DNA of 51,628 nucleotides, taken from NCBI RefSeq assembly GCF_000372525.1, contig NZ_AQUR01000088.1:107-51734 (forward strand). The letters run 5' to 3'. This stretch comes from Cupriavidus neocaledonicus. GTDB taxonomy: Bacteria; Pseudomonadota; Gammaproteobacteria; Burkholderiales; Burkholderiaceae. A program made the position numbers and the translations under genes. Positions 35,661 to 44,400 of the stretch are shown piece after piece. Numbering within the stretch: the first letter of the stretch is position 1; every line of letters starts with the position of its first letter. The notes under the pieces are model-generated. The model saw only the letters and a program-made list of their open reading frames with translations, was not told the DNA's origin and made no database searches.

Positions 35661-35743
35661 TTCAGCATAACAACGGGCCGCGGCCCGCTCCAGTCGGACA
35701 AGTCCGTAAGGGAAAGCCCCGTCAACGTCGGTTTCCGCGACAA

Positions 35744-35762
35744 GGCCACGCCGCGCGTGGCC
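35744..35762. promoter_or_regulatory. Inverted repeat upstream of the benE-type gene
   Basis: GGCCACGC (35744-35751) and GCGTGGCC (35755-35762), a perfect 8-bp dyad with a 3-bp spacer, 68 bp before the transporter start. It could be an operator. The 351-bp gap 35479-35829 holds only this, the putative small RNA and its terminator. Confidence 0.4.
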
Positions 35763-35829
35763 AAATTGGTACGGCCAAGGCACTCATGCGAAGATGGCGG
35801 CCGTACCCAAGTGCCTGCTGCCCGTCCCC

Positions 35830-37008
35830 ATGACCACCGCCTCCCTCAAATTCTCCGATCTGTCCGTGTCGGCGCTTGTCGCCGGGCTGGTCGCCACGCT
35901 CACCGGCTACACCAGTTCGCTGGTGCTGATGATCCAGGCGGGGCACGCGGCCCACCTGACCGATGCGCAGATCTCGTCGTGGATCTGGGCGCTGTCGATC
36001 GGCATGGGGATCACTACCATCGGCCTGTCGCTGGCGTTGCGCGTGCCCATCGTGGTGGCATGGTCCACTCCCGGCGCGGCGCTGCTGATCGCCAGCCTGC
36101 CCGGCGTGCCCTATGCCGAGGCCATCGGCGCCTTCCTGCTGGCGGCATTGCTGATGACCGCGGCCGGCATGACCGGCTGGTTCGACAAGCTGATGCGCGC
36201 CCTCCCGGCCAGCATTGCCTCGGCGCTGCTGGCCGGCATCCTGTTCCGCATCAGCGTGGACGTGTTCGTGCAGGCGCAGCACCAGACCGTGCTGCTGCTG
36301 GCGATGTTCGCCGCCTTCCTGCTGGGGCGGCGGCTGTGGCCGGCCTATGCGGTGCCGGGGGTGCTGCTGGCCGGCGTGGTGGTGGCGGGCGCGCTGGGGC
36401 AACTCGATTTCTCGGGCGTGCGGCTGGAACTGGCGGTGCCGGTGTGGACCACGCCGGTGTTCTCGATGCCGGCCTTCATCAGCCTGGCCATTCCGCTGTT
36501 CATCGTCGCGCTGGCGTCGCAGAACATTCCCGGGCTGGCGGTGCTGCAGGCCGATGGCTACCACGTGCCGGCCTCGCGCCTGATCACCGTCACCGGGCTG
36601 GCCTCGGCCGCGCTGGCGCCGCTCGGCTCGCACGGCATCAACCTGGCCGCCATTACCGCGGCGATCTGCACCGGCCCACAGGCCGATCCCGACCGCCATC
36701 GCCGCTATACCGCGGCGGTGGTCTGCGGCATCGGCTACCTGGTCGCGGGCACGCTCGCCGCCAGTATCGCCGCGCTGTTCGCCGCCTTCCCGCAGGCGCT
36801 GGTAGTGGGCGTGACCGCGTTCGCGCTGCTGGGCTCGATCGCCAACGGCCTGACCGTCGCCATGCAGGTCCCGGCCGAGCGCGAAGCCGCCCTGCTGACC
36901 TTCATGATCACGGCCTCGGGCATGACCCTGGCGGGCATCGGCTCGGCGTTCTGGGGCGTGGTGGGCGGCATGCTCGCCTACCACGTGCTGCGCCGCCGGT
37001 CAGCCTGA
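35830..37008 (+). CDS. BenE family transporter (benzoate/proton symporter type)
   Basis: A 392-residue inner-membrane protein with about 12 hydrophobic segments. The family signature is near the N-terminus: SALVAGLVATLTGYTSSLVLMIQAG, then WSTPGAALLIASLPG, and later ALASQNIPGLAVLQADGYHVPASRLITVTG and PLGSHGINLAAITAAICTGP. BenE proteins take up benzoate or related aromatic acids, but no aromatic degradation gene is near, so the substrate is open. ATG 35830 is chosen; an in-frame ATG at 35794 would add 12 residues. Confidence 0.9.
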   Translation: MTTASLKFSDLSVSALVAGLVATLTGYTSSLVLMIQAGHAAHLTDAQISSWIWALSIGMGITTIGLSLALRVPIVVAWSTPGAALLIASLPGVPYAEAIGAFLLAALLMTAAGMTGWFDKLMRALPASIASALLAGILFRISVDVFVQAQHQTVLLLAMFAAFLLGRRLWPAYAVPGVLLAGVVVAGALGQLDFSGVRLELAVPVWTTPVFSMPAFISLAIPLFIVALASQNIPGLAVLQADGYHVPASRLITVTGLASAALAPLGSHGINLAAITAAICTGPQADPDRHRRYTAAVVCGIGYLVAGTLAASIAALFAAFPQALVVGVTAFALLGSIANGLTVAMQVPAEREAALLTFMITASGMTLAGIGSAFWGVVGGMLAYHVLRRRSA

Positions 37009-37028
37009 CGGCGGGCCTGGCGCGAAGG

Positions 37029-37553
37029 CTACAGCAGCAGGAAGGCCAGGTCCGACAGGCCGATGTCCTCGGGCGGCACGCCCTTGCGGCGCTGGAACAG
37101 GATGTGCTGCAGCACGCGGTCGCGGTCCGCGGCAAAGGTTTGCGGATCCAGCCGCAGCGCCACGCGCGCGTAGTGCTCGGCCAGCAGCCGGTAGACCCGG
37201 TGCCGCACCCGCAGCATCTCGCTGTCGGCATGCAGCCGGCTCATCGCGCTGGTGTGCGCTTCCTCGAGCTGGCGCATGCTCACCACCACACGGGCATGCA
37301 TGCCGCGGTAGCGGTCGATCTCCGCATGGGCCTTGCGCAGTTCTTCACGCAGCGCGCGCACGTCCTGCATCAGCTTCAGGTTGTGCTGGACGCCGCGCTG
37401 CAGGCGCGCGGCCTCTTCCAGCGCCTGGTCCGCCGCGGCAATGGTGTCCTGCCATGGATTCGCGTCCGGCGCGCTGGCCGGGGCCGGTGCCGGTGACCCC
37501 GAGGTTGCCGACGATGCCGGCACGGCCGCGCCGTCGATGCCAGTGTGCTGCAT
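37029..37553 (-). CDS. Coiled-coil protein of unknown function
   Basis: A 174-residue protein, no signal peptide or membrane segment. A Pro/Ala/Ser-rich N-terminus (about 35 residues) is followed by a long helical, charged heptad-like region (ALEEAARLQRGVQHNLKLMQDVRALREELRKAHAEIDRYRGMHARVVVSMRQLEEAH) to about residue 105 and a compact C-terminal part ending GVPPEDIGLSDLAFLLL. No family is recognised. It is convergent with the BenE-type gene, with only 20 bp between stops, and divergent from the SMR gene. Codon use looks like that of its neighbours, so I believe it is a real gene. Confidence 0.7.
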   Translation of the reverse strand: MQHTGIDGAAVPASSATSGSPAPAPASAPDANPWQDTIAAADQALEEAARLQRGVQHNLKLMQDVRALREELRKAHAEIDRYRGMHARVVVSMRQLEEAHTSAMSRLHADSEMLRVRHRVYRLLAEHYARVALRLDPQTFAADRDRVLQHILFQRRKGVPPEDIGLSDLAFLLL

Positions 37554-37815
37554 ACCGCTCCCCTATCCCCGTGCCCGCCGCCGGCATCGCCAATCTCGCG
37601 CCGGCCTGGTCAGGCAAAACTACCGCGACTGCCTCGACGACCCTGTTGCCGCGGGCCAGCGTGCACCCGCTTGTTGTGGTTCTGATCGCCACATTCAACC
37701 CGCGCTTGCCGCCGCGCACAACCACCGCGAGGGAGGGACGCGGCTTTGGCGCAACATGCGCGGGACGCTAAGATGCCGGCTCAGGCCCATTGCCGGCCAG
37801 CCTCCTGTGCATGCC

Positions 37816-38148
37816 ATGAACGGATATCTGCTTCTCGCCCTCGCCATCGTCGCCGAGGTCATCGCCACCAGCAGCCTGAAAGCCTCGCAGGGCTTTACCC
37901 GGCTGCTGCCCAGCGTGCTGGTGGTCACCGGCTACGTCGCCGCCTTCTATCTGCTGATGCTGGTGATGCGCACGGTCCCGGTCGGCATCGCCTATGCGAT
38001 CTGGAGCGGCGCCGGCATCGTGCTGGTCTCGCTGATCGCGGTGGTGTTGTACCGGCAGGTGCCGGACCTGGCGGCGTGCGTCGGCATCGGGCTGATCATT
38101 GCCGGGGTGGCGGTGATCCAGCTGTTTTCGCGGACGAGCGCGCATTGA
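37816..38148 (+). CDS. Small multidrug resistance (SMR) transporter, EmrE type
   Basis: A 110-residue protein with four hydrophobic segments that works as a dimer to exchange cationic drugs for protons. The membrane-embedded Glu14 (AIVAEVIATSSLK) and Trp63 (GIAYAIWSGAGIV) of EmrE are both at the same positions, which supports a multidrug pump of the Qac/EmrE subgroup rather than a guanidinium exporter. The frame is open upstream, but ATG 37816 gives the family start MNGYLLLALAIVAE. Its last 53 bp overlap the 3' end of the convergent DUF2188 gene. Confidence 0.93.
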   Translation: MNGYLLLALAIVAEVIATSSLKASQGFTRLLPSVLVVTGYVAAFYLLMLVMRTVPVGIAYAIWSGAGIVLVSLIAVVLYRQVPDLAACVGIGLIIAGVAVIQLFSRTSAH

Positions 38149-38374
38149 CGAGCCTCACGCGCGGATCCTTCCCATCCTTGCCAAAGGAAATGCGCCGGCC
38201 GACGCGGCCATCGCGCGTGTGGACGACCAGGTCGACGCGCGCCTGCTCGGCCTTCGCCGTGCCGGCCGCGATAGCCGCTTCCCGGCTGGGAAAAAGCAGA
38301 CGGCCCTCGCTGCCGCACGCGCGTTCCACCACCCACTGAAGTCCCTCGATCCGCAAAACGTGAACGTCCGACAT
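38096..38374 (-). CDS. DUF2188 domain protein
   Basis: A 92-residue protein. The DUF2188 pattern is clear: WVVER, LFPSREAAIAAGTAKAEQARVDLVVHTRDGRVGRRISFGKDGKDP. The function of the family is unknown; members are small and often stress-linked. ATG 38374 gives a start just before the domain. The last 17 residues lie beyond the domain and overlap the 3' end of the emrE-type gene on the opposite strand, so the two mRNAs have complementary ends. Confidence 0.85.
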   Translation of the reverse strand: MSDVHVLRIEGLQWVVERACGSEGRLLFPSREAAIAAGTAKAEQARVDLVVHTRDGRVGRRISFGKDGKDPRVRLVNARSSAKTAGSPPPRQ

Positions 38375-38551
38375 GGCTGCTCCAAAACTGACGCAGTGAG
38401 TATCGGCAGTCGGCCCGCTGGTCGGTATCGGATTTTGTCCGACAAGGCGGATTTGCAACGGCGGAGGACGAGATGGGGCAGACGGTAATGCTGCTGAAGA
38501 AGCCTGGAATGATGCGGGGAAGGACTTTGGCATAAGGTTGCCAAATGTCTG

Positions 38552-38626
38552 TGGTCCCGCCGACAGGAATCGAACCTGTATCTAGCGCTTAGGAGGCGCT
38601 CGTTCTATCCATTGAACTACGGCGAG
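38552..38626 (-). tRNA. tRNA-Arg (anticodon CCU)
   Basis: On the minus strand the cloverleaf is complete: acceptor CTCGCCG/CGGCGGG (one U-G pair), D-arm TAGTTCAATGGATAGAAC, anticodon stem AGCGC/GCGCT with loop CTCCTAA (anticodon CCU, reads AGG), T-arm ACAGG-TTCGAAT-CCTGT, discriminator A and an encoded CCA. It reads the rare AGG codon. A -10-like TATACT lies about 60 bp upstream (plus 38684-38689). The 3' end faces the DUF2188 gene. Confidence 0.95.
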
Positions 38627-38739
38627 GGACAGGACTGCCAGGACCGGTAAGCCGCGGGCGCGGTGATCCTGGAGACGGGCGGGAGTATATCAAAATCCGC
38701 ACGCCCGCGGCCCGGCGCCGCCCCGGTGGTGGGTGCTGA

Positions 38740-38766
38740 CCGACACCGGCATGCGTGGAGTGTCGG
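38740..38766. promoter_or_regulatory. Putative upstream activator site for the sigma-54 promoter
   Basis: CCGACAC (38740-38746) and GTGTCGG (38760-38766), a perfect dyad with a 13-bp spacer; further GTGC/CAC bases outside also match loosely. Its centre is about 123 bp upstream of the -24 element, the usual distance for sigma-54 activators with Fis-type helix-turn-helix. Confidence 0.55.
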
Positions 38767-38875
38767 CACGCATCCAACGCTGCGGCGGCGGCTGCAAGTG
38801 GCGGCTGGTCCTCGCCCGGCCTGAAACCGGCGTCAGGCATGGGGCGCCGGCCCGCGCCGGTCCGGTACACCGCGG

Positions 38876-38891
38876 TGGCACGCCGCTTGCT
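38876..38891 (+). promoter_or_regulatory. Sigma-54 promoter of the first leader-peptide gene
   Basis: TGGCACG-CCGC-TTGCT, a full match to the -24/-12 consensus TGGCACG-N4-TTGCW. Transcription should start near 38902, about 40 nt before the peptide's ATG at 38944. A sigma-54 activator gene lies 1.2 kb downstream on the opposite strand. The 317-bp gap 38627-38943 holds only this promoter, the inverted repeat at 38740-38766 and the tRNA promoter. Confidence 0.85.
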
Positions 38892-38943
38892 CAACCAGCC
38901 GTACCGCCCCCGGCGCATCGCCGCCTTCCACCGGAGTCCGCAT

Positions 38944-39237
38944 ATGGCCACCCTCTCGATCCATGACCTCGCCAGCTGCCACGAACTGGCTCCCGCCGCC
39001 ATGGCATGCGTACGCGGCGCGGGCGGACAGTGGGTGTTCGGCTGGATCCGCCCGTTCGTGCCGTCGTCGCCGGCGCCGCTCGGCACGGTGATCAACTTTT
39101 ACGAGATCAACTACAGCTTCTATGCTGATCAGATAAACAACCAGTTCCAGAACATCGATATCCGCAACAACGCGCCGAACGCCAACATCAATGTCCGGGG
39201 CGACCAGGGTGCCAGGAACGACGGCCGGCTGGTCTGA
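38944..39237 (+). CDS. Double-glycine-type leader peptide 1, putative exported cargo
   Basis: A 97-residue protein with a ribosome site GGAG 7 nt before ATG 38944. The first 25 residues (MATLSIHDLASCHELA... M20 ... CVRG) share 11 identical positions, without gaps, with the peptide at 51340-51609, and end in V-R-G-A-G-G, a likely cut site for a C39 peptidase after GA (26) or GG (28). The predicted core begins with aromatic residues (QWVFGWIRPF), then YEINYSFYADQ and an Asn/Gln-rich tail (9 Asn in the 31 residues from QINNQ to ARND). No Cys in the core, so no lanthionine or disulfide. The function of the core is unknown. The name rests on the leader and on the C39 exporter in the same cluster. 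Confidence 0.75.
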   Translation: MATLSIHDLASCHELAPAAMACVRGAGGQWVFGWIRPFVPSSPAPLGTVINFYEINYSFYADQINNQFQNIDIRNNAPNANINVRGDQGARNDGRLV

Positions 39238-39302
39238 TCCGGGCGTACCTGGACGCCCGCCGGCGCTGGCGTGGATGGTTGCGGATCGCAGCGGAGACCA
39301 GC

Positions 39303-40079
39303 TTGGGTTTCGACTCGCATTTCCGGTGGACCTCGGCGGCGTGCACCGACGTCGGGCGCGTGCGCGAGCGCAATGAGGACGCCTGCCTCGACCTGCCCGG
39401 GCAGCAACTGTGGGCCGTGGCCGACGGCATGGGCGGCCATGCCGTGGGGGATTTCGCCAGCCAGGCGGTGGTGCGGGCGCTGGCGGCGCTGCCGCCGCAG
39501 GCACGGCTGGAAGACCGGATCGACGCCACGCGCGCGGCCTTGCAGGGCGTGAACCTGGCGCTGGTCGACGAGGCCGCGCGCCTGGGGGTGCGCTGCATCG
39601 GCAGCACGGTGGTGGTGCTGCTGGCGGGCGACAGCCGCTGTGCCTGCCTGTGGGCCGGGGACAGCCGCCTGTACCGGCTGCGCGGCGGCGAGCTGGCGCG
39701 CCTCACGCGCGACCACAACCAGGTCGAGCGCCTGCTCGCGCGCGGCCTGATCACGCCGGAGCAGGCGCGCCACCATCCCGCGCAGAACACCATCACGCGC
39801 GCGGTCGGCGCGGCGCCGACGCTGGCGCCGGAGCAGCTGCTGACCGACGTCGCCGACGGCGACGTCTACCTGTTGTGCAGCGACGGCCTGAGCAATGAAG
39901 TCGACGACGACGCGATCGCCGCGGTGCTGGCGCAGCAGGACGTGGCACAGGCCGCGCTGACGCTGGTGCAGAAGGCACTCGATGCCGGCGGGCGCGACAA
40001 TATTTCGGTGGTGGTGCTGCGCGCGGCCGACCCTTGCGGCACGGATCGCACCCTGGTCAACCCCGAGCTCGACACCTGA
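39303..40079 (+). CDS. PP2C-family serine/threonine phosphatase
   Basis: About 258 residues, a soluble Stp1-type metal-dependent phosphatase. All catalytic motifs are present: GRVRERNEDA, VADGMGGHAVGDFAS, WAGDSRLYRLR, CSDGLSNEVDDDAI and GRDNISVVVL. No ATG precedes the conserved region in frame. The likely start is TTG 39303, with GGAG 6 nt upstream; TTG 39279 is the alternative. It is 65 bp after leader peptide 1 and probably transcribed with it from the sigma-54 promoter. It should remove phosphate from Ser/Thr, perhaps on the FHA-binding partner. It converges with the activator gene. Confidence 0.92.
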   Translation: MGFDSHFRWTSAACTDVGRVRERNEDACLDLPGQQLWAVADGMGGHAVGDFASQAVVRALAALPPQARLEDRIDATRAALQGVNLALVDEAARLGVRCIGSTVVVLLAGDSRCACLWAGDSRLYRLRGGELARLTRDHNQVERLLARGLITPEQARHHPAQNTITRAVGAAPTLAPEQLLTDVADGDVYLLCSDGLSNEVDDDAIAAVLAQQDVAQAALTLVQKALDAGGRDNISVVVLRAADPCGTDRTLVNPELDT

Positions 40080-40106
40080 GGCCTGACGCCTGAAACCCGC
40101 CCCGCC

Positions 40107-41438
40107 CTAGCCCTTGCCGGCTTCGGCCTGCCGGCTGGCGCGAAAATCCTTGGAGTGGATGCCGTGCTTCTTCAGCAGCATCTGCAAGTGCGAGCGGTTC
40201 ATGTCGAAGCGCCGCGCCAGTTCGGCGACCGTGCCGCCCACCTCCTGCAGTCCGCGCTCGAGGAAGGCGCGCTCGGCTTCGTCGCTGGCGGCGCGCTTGG
40301 CTTCGCTGAGCGAGGTTGCCATGGCGATGTCGGCGCCGGACGCGCCGGCGCCGACCACCGCCAGCGCGGCGGGTTTCGGCCGGATGTCCTGCGGCAGGTG
40401 CGGCAGGTCGGCGGTGTCGCCCGCCAGGCAGCTCAGCCGGTACAGCAGGTTGCGCAACTCGCGGATATTGCCGGGGTAGTCGTAGTGCAGCAGGAAGTCG
40501 CGTAGCCGCGGCGTCAGCCGCACCGGCGCGCGCCGCAGCATGCCGGCGGCCTCGTCGCTGAAGTACGACACCAGCAACGGGATCTCGTCGCGCCGCTCGC
40601 GCAGCGCCGGCAGGCTGACATGGATCACGCTCAGGCGGTAGAACAGGTCCTCGCGGAAGGTGCCGGCCTGGCTCATGCGGCGCAGGTCCTTGTTGGTCGC
40701 CGCGACGATGCGCGCATCGACCGAGATGATCTCGTCGGAGCCGACGCGCTGGATCTCGTGCGCCTCGAGCACGCGCAGCAGCTTGACCTGCCCGGTCAGC
40801 GGCAACTCGCCGATCTCGTCCAGGAAGATGGTGCCGGTATGCGCGCTCTCGAACTTGCCGCGCCGGTCGTTGCTGGCGCCGGTGAAGGCGCCCTTCTTGT
40901 GGCCGAACAGCTCGGATTCGAGCAGGCTGTCGGGAATGGCACCGCAGTTGACCGAGATGAAGGGCTTGTCGGTGCGCGCGCCGTTGGCGTGGATCACCTT
41001 GGCCATCAGTTCCTTGCCGGTGCCGCTTTCGCCGTCGATCAGCACCGGCAGGTCGGTCGGCGCGGCCTTCTCGGCAATCTCCAGCGCTTCGAGCAGCCTG
41101 GGGTTGTCGCCGAAGGTACCCTCGAAGATAAAGCTGCGCTCCATCAGCGCCTGGCGGCGCTCGCGCGGCAGCCGTTCGACTTCCTGCTGCGGCGGCGCGG
41201 CGTCGGCCGCGACCTGCGCGGATGCCGCGGCCTGCACGAAGCGCTCCTTGTGCGACAGCCCCATGACCTCGTCGCGCAGCGTGGTGGCCTGCTTGAGCAG
41301 CTTCTCGATCTCGGGCCGGTCCAGCTTCGACGCCCAGCGCAGCGTCGAGCGCAGGATCTCGATCTTTTCGATCAGCCCGGCGAACGACACCGGCGAAGTC
41401 GCCGAGGCGGGGGTGGCACCCTGGTTGTATAGCTTCAT
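40107..41438 (-). CDS. Sigma-54-dependent transcriptional activator without receiver domain
   Basis: 443 residues. N-terminal about 105 residues are helical (IEKIEILRSTLRWASKLDRPEIEKLLKQATTLRDEV) and match no receiver, GAF or PAS domain I recognise. The AAA+ domain has Walker A GESGTGKE (136-143), the sigma-54 loop GAFTGA (183-188) and Walker B TIFLDE (203-208), with YPGNIRELRNLLYRLSCL later. The C-terminus has a Fis-type helix-turn-helix (VAELARRFDMNRSHLQMLLKKHGIHSKDF). Its ATG overlaps the transporter's stop (ATGA), so it is made together with the exporter. It is the obvious regulator of the sigma-54 promoter at 38876. Confidence 0.93.
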   Translation of the reverse strand: MKLYNQGATPASATSPVSFAGLIEKIEILRSTLRWASKLDRPEIEKLLKQATTLRDEVMGLSHKERFVQAAASAQVAADAAPPQQEVERLPRERRQALMERSFIFEGTFGDNPRLLEALEIAEKAAPTDLPVLIDGESGTGKELMAKVIHANGARTDKPFISVNCGAIPDSLLESELFGHKKGAFTGASNDRRGKFESAHTGTIFLDEIGELPLTGQVKLLRVLEAHEIQRVGSDEIISVDARIVAATNKDLRRMSQAGTFREDLFYRLSVIHVSLPALRERRDEIPLLVSYFSDEAAGMLRRAPVRLTPRLRDFLLHYDYPGNIRELRNLLYRLSCLAGDTADLPHLPQDIRPKPAALAVVGAGASGADIAMATSLSEAKRAASDEAERAFLERGLQEVGGTVAELARRFDMNRSHLQMLLKKHGIHSKDFRASRQAEAGKG

Positions 41439-44400
41439 GCGGCACTCAGTTGCTTCTGCACCAGTTGGAAATACATGCCCTTGCGCTCCAGCAGCTCCTC
41501 GTGCCGGCCCTGCTCGACGATGGCGCCCTCGTACAGCACCAGAATCTTGTCGGCCTGCATGATGGTGCTGAGCCGGTGCGCGATGATGACCGCGGTGCGC
41601 CCGCGCAGGATCTCCTGCATATTGGCCAGGATGTTGCTCTCGGACTGCGTGTCCAGCGCCGAGGTGGCCTCGTCGAACACCAGCAGGCGCGGGTCGTGGT
41701 ACAGCGCGCGCGCAATGCACAGCCGCTGGATCTGCCCGCCAGACAGGCCCATGCCGCGCTCGCCGACGACCTGCTCGTAGCCCAGCGGCAGCTTGCTGAT
41801 AAAGGCATGCGCGTCGGCCATGCGCGCCACCTCCTCGATGCGGCGCCGGTCCGGGCTGTCGTCGCCGCAGGCGATGTTCTCGGCGATGGTGCCGGAGAAG
41901 AGCAGGTTGGACTGCATCACGTAGCCGACCTGGGCGCGGTAGAACGCCGCGTCGATCACGTTGACGTCGTAGCCGTCGACCGTCATCGAGCCCTCGGTGG
42001 GCTTGTAGAAGCCCACCAGCAGCTTGGCCAGCGTGGTCTTGCCCGAGCCGCTGCGGCCGACGATGGCGACCATCTCGCCGGGCCGGATGGCAAAGCTGAT
42101 GTTCTCCAGCACATAGGGCGTGTCGTCGCCGCCGTAGCGGAAGTACAGGTCCTTCATCACGATCTCGCCCTGCAGATCGGGCAGCATCACGCGCGACAGC
42201 ACGTCCTGCGGTTTCTGCTCCGGTTCGAGATCGAGCACGTCGCCGAGCCGCTCCATCGCCACGCCGGCGTCGTTGAGCTGGCCCCACAGCGCCACCAGCC
42301 CCATCAGCGGCGCCAGCACGCTGCCCATGAAGGCGTTGAAGGCGATCAGCTGGCCGATGGTCAGCTCGCGCTCCAGCACCAGCGTCGCGCCCACCCACAG
42401 CACCGCGATGGTGGTGGCGGCATTGAGCAGCTGGCTCGCCAGCCCCACCAGGATATGGAATTGCTGCGCCTTGTACTGCGACTCCAGCGCCTTGGTGTAC
42501 TTGCGCTCCCAGCGCAGCCGCACCGGGCGCTCGATGCCCATGCCCTTGACGGTTTCGGCGCCGCCCAGCGTTTCCATCAGGTAGGCCTTGGCATCGGTCG
42601 AGCTCGCGAACACGTCGCGCGCATAGGCCTTGACCCGCGGCGTCACCACCACCGTCAGCGCGGCGATCGGGATCACGAAGGCGATCAGCAGCAGCGTCAG
42701 CTTGACGTTGTAGAGAAACATGATGGTGAAGTAGATAAACACCATCAGCAGGTTCAGCGCCGTGGTCACCGTCGATTCGGTCAGGAAGGCGCGGATGGTC
42801 TGGTTCTCCTGGAAGCGCGCGAAGATGTCGCCGGTCTTGCGCTTGGCGAAGAACGACAGCGGCAGCGACAGCGTGTGCCGGAAGAAGTGCGACATCATGG
42901 CGAAATCCATGTTGCGCACCATGAAATTGGCCAGGTAGGCGCGGATCGTCGACATCAGCTGCGAGAACACGCTCGAGATGATCAGCCCCGCGATCAGCAG
43001 GTGCAGCAGCCCGACGTTCTGGTGCACCACCACGCCGTCAAGGATGTTCTGGATGATCAGCGGCGGCACGACCCCCAGCATCTGGATCACGAAGGTCGCC
43101 AGGAACAGGTGCGCCAGGATCTTCTTGTACGGCGCCAGGTAGCCGATGAAGCGCAGCCACGGCGAGCGCTGCACCGACAGCTGGGTCATGCTCTCGCCCG
43201 GCGTGAACAGCAGGCAGGTGCCGCTCCAGCCGCGCTCGAATTCCTCGGCGCTCATCTTGCGGAATCCGATCGCGGGATCGGCGACCCAGACCCAGCGCGA
43301 CGAGATGCCGTACACCACCACGTAGTGGTAGCCCTCCCAATGGACGATGAACGGCAGCTCGAAACCCATCAGCGAATCGCGCGTGCATTGCACCCCGCGC
43401 GTGGTGAAGCCCAGCGTTTCCCCCGCCCGCGCCAGGCTGTCGAGCGTGGCGCCCTGCGTGGTCACGTTGGCCAGCTCGCGCAGCTTGCCCAGCGTCATCG
43501 GGATGCCGTAGTGCCGGCAGATCATCGCCAGGCACGCCGCGCCGCAATCCATTTCCTCGGCCTGCTCGACCAGCGCGAAGCGGCGGATCAGCTTCTCGCC
43601 CAGTTCGGGCCGCGAGGCCAGGTCGAGCAGCACCGGACGCTTGCGCCGCTCGGCCAGTTTCTTTTGCCGGTGCAGCTCGCGGTCCAGCACCCGGATGCGC
43701 TCCTCCAGCACCTCGCGCAGGCGCGGATTGCGCTCCAGGATCAGCTGCACGGTCTTCTCGGGAATCACCAGCAGGCGCACGTCGGTCTCGGCAATGGCCG
43801 AGGCCAGCTGCTCCTGCCGCAGCACGCAGGCGCGCTCGCCGAAGATATCGCCCTGGCCCAGCGTCGCCAGCGGAAACTCGCTGCCCTCTTCGCTGCGCAC
43901 GATGCGCACCGTGCCCTGGCGCACCACGTACAGGCGCCGGTCCTCGCGACCGTCCTGCTTGAGGATCTCCCGGCCGGCCGCGACGCGCTTGACGCCAACG
44001 CTGCGCACCGCGTCCTCGAGCTCTTGCTTGTCGAGCTTGCCGCGCAGGTCGAACAGCCGCGCGACAAAGCCGCCGGCCGAGCTGATCGCGACGTAGCTGG
44101 TGATAAAGGCCAGCGCCGCAGGATTGCCCGCCACCACGGCCTCGCTGACGCTGCGCGGGATCATCAGCAACTCGGTCTTGCCCGAGGCGCGCACCGACGA
44201 CTCGTGCCGGTATTCGCGCAGCAGCGCAAGATCGGCAAAGACCTCGCCGGTCTTGCGCACCCCCATGCTGATTTCCTTGCCGTGCTCCTCGTTGAACACG
44301 CGCACCGAGCCGGACTTGACGATAAACAGGCCCGGCGCGGTGTCGCCGGCATTGCAGACGGTATCGCCAAAGCCGAAGCTCAGCACCTGCGCGGCGTCGG

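Noticed and set aside
35600..35790. 6S RNA upstream of uup
   Set aside because: The 5' side does not pair with the segment before the terminator, so the long closed hairpin with a central bubble is not formed.
38552..38626. tRNA-Arg(CCU) as the attachment site of an island carrying the export cassette
   Set aside because: Islands enter at the tRNA 3' end, which here faces the DUF2188 gene, away from the cassette. There is no integrase or repeated tRNA fragment in the window, and composition does not change.
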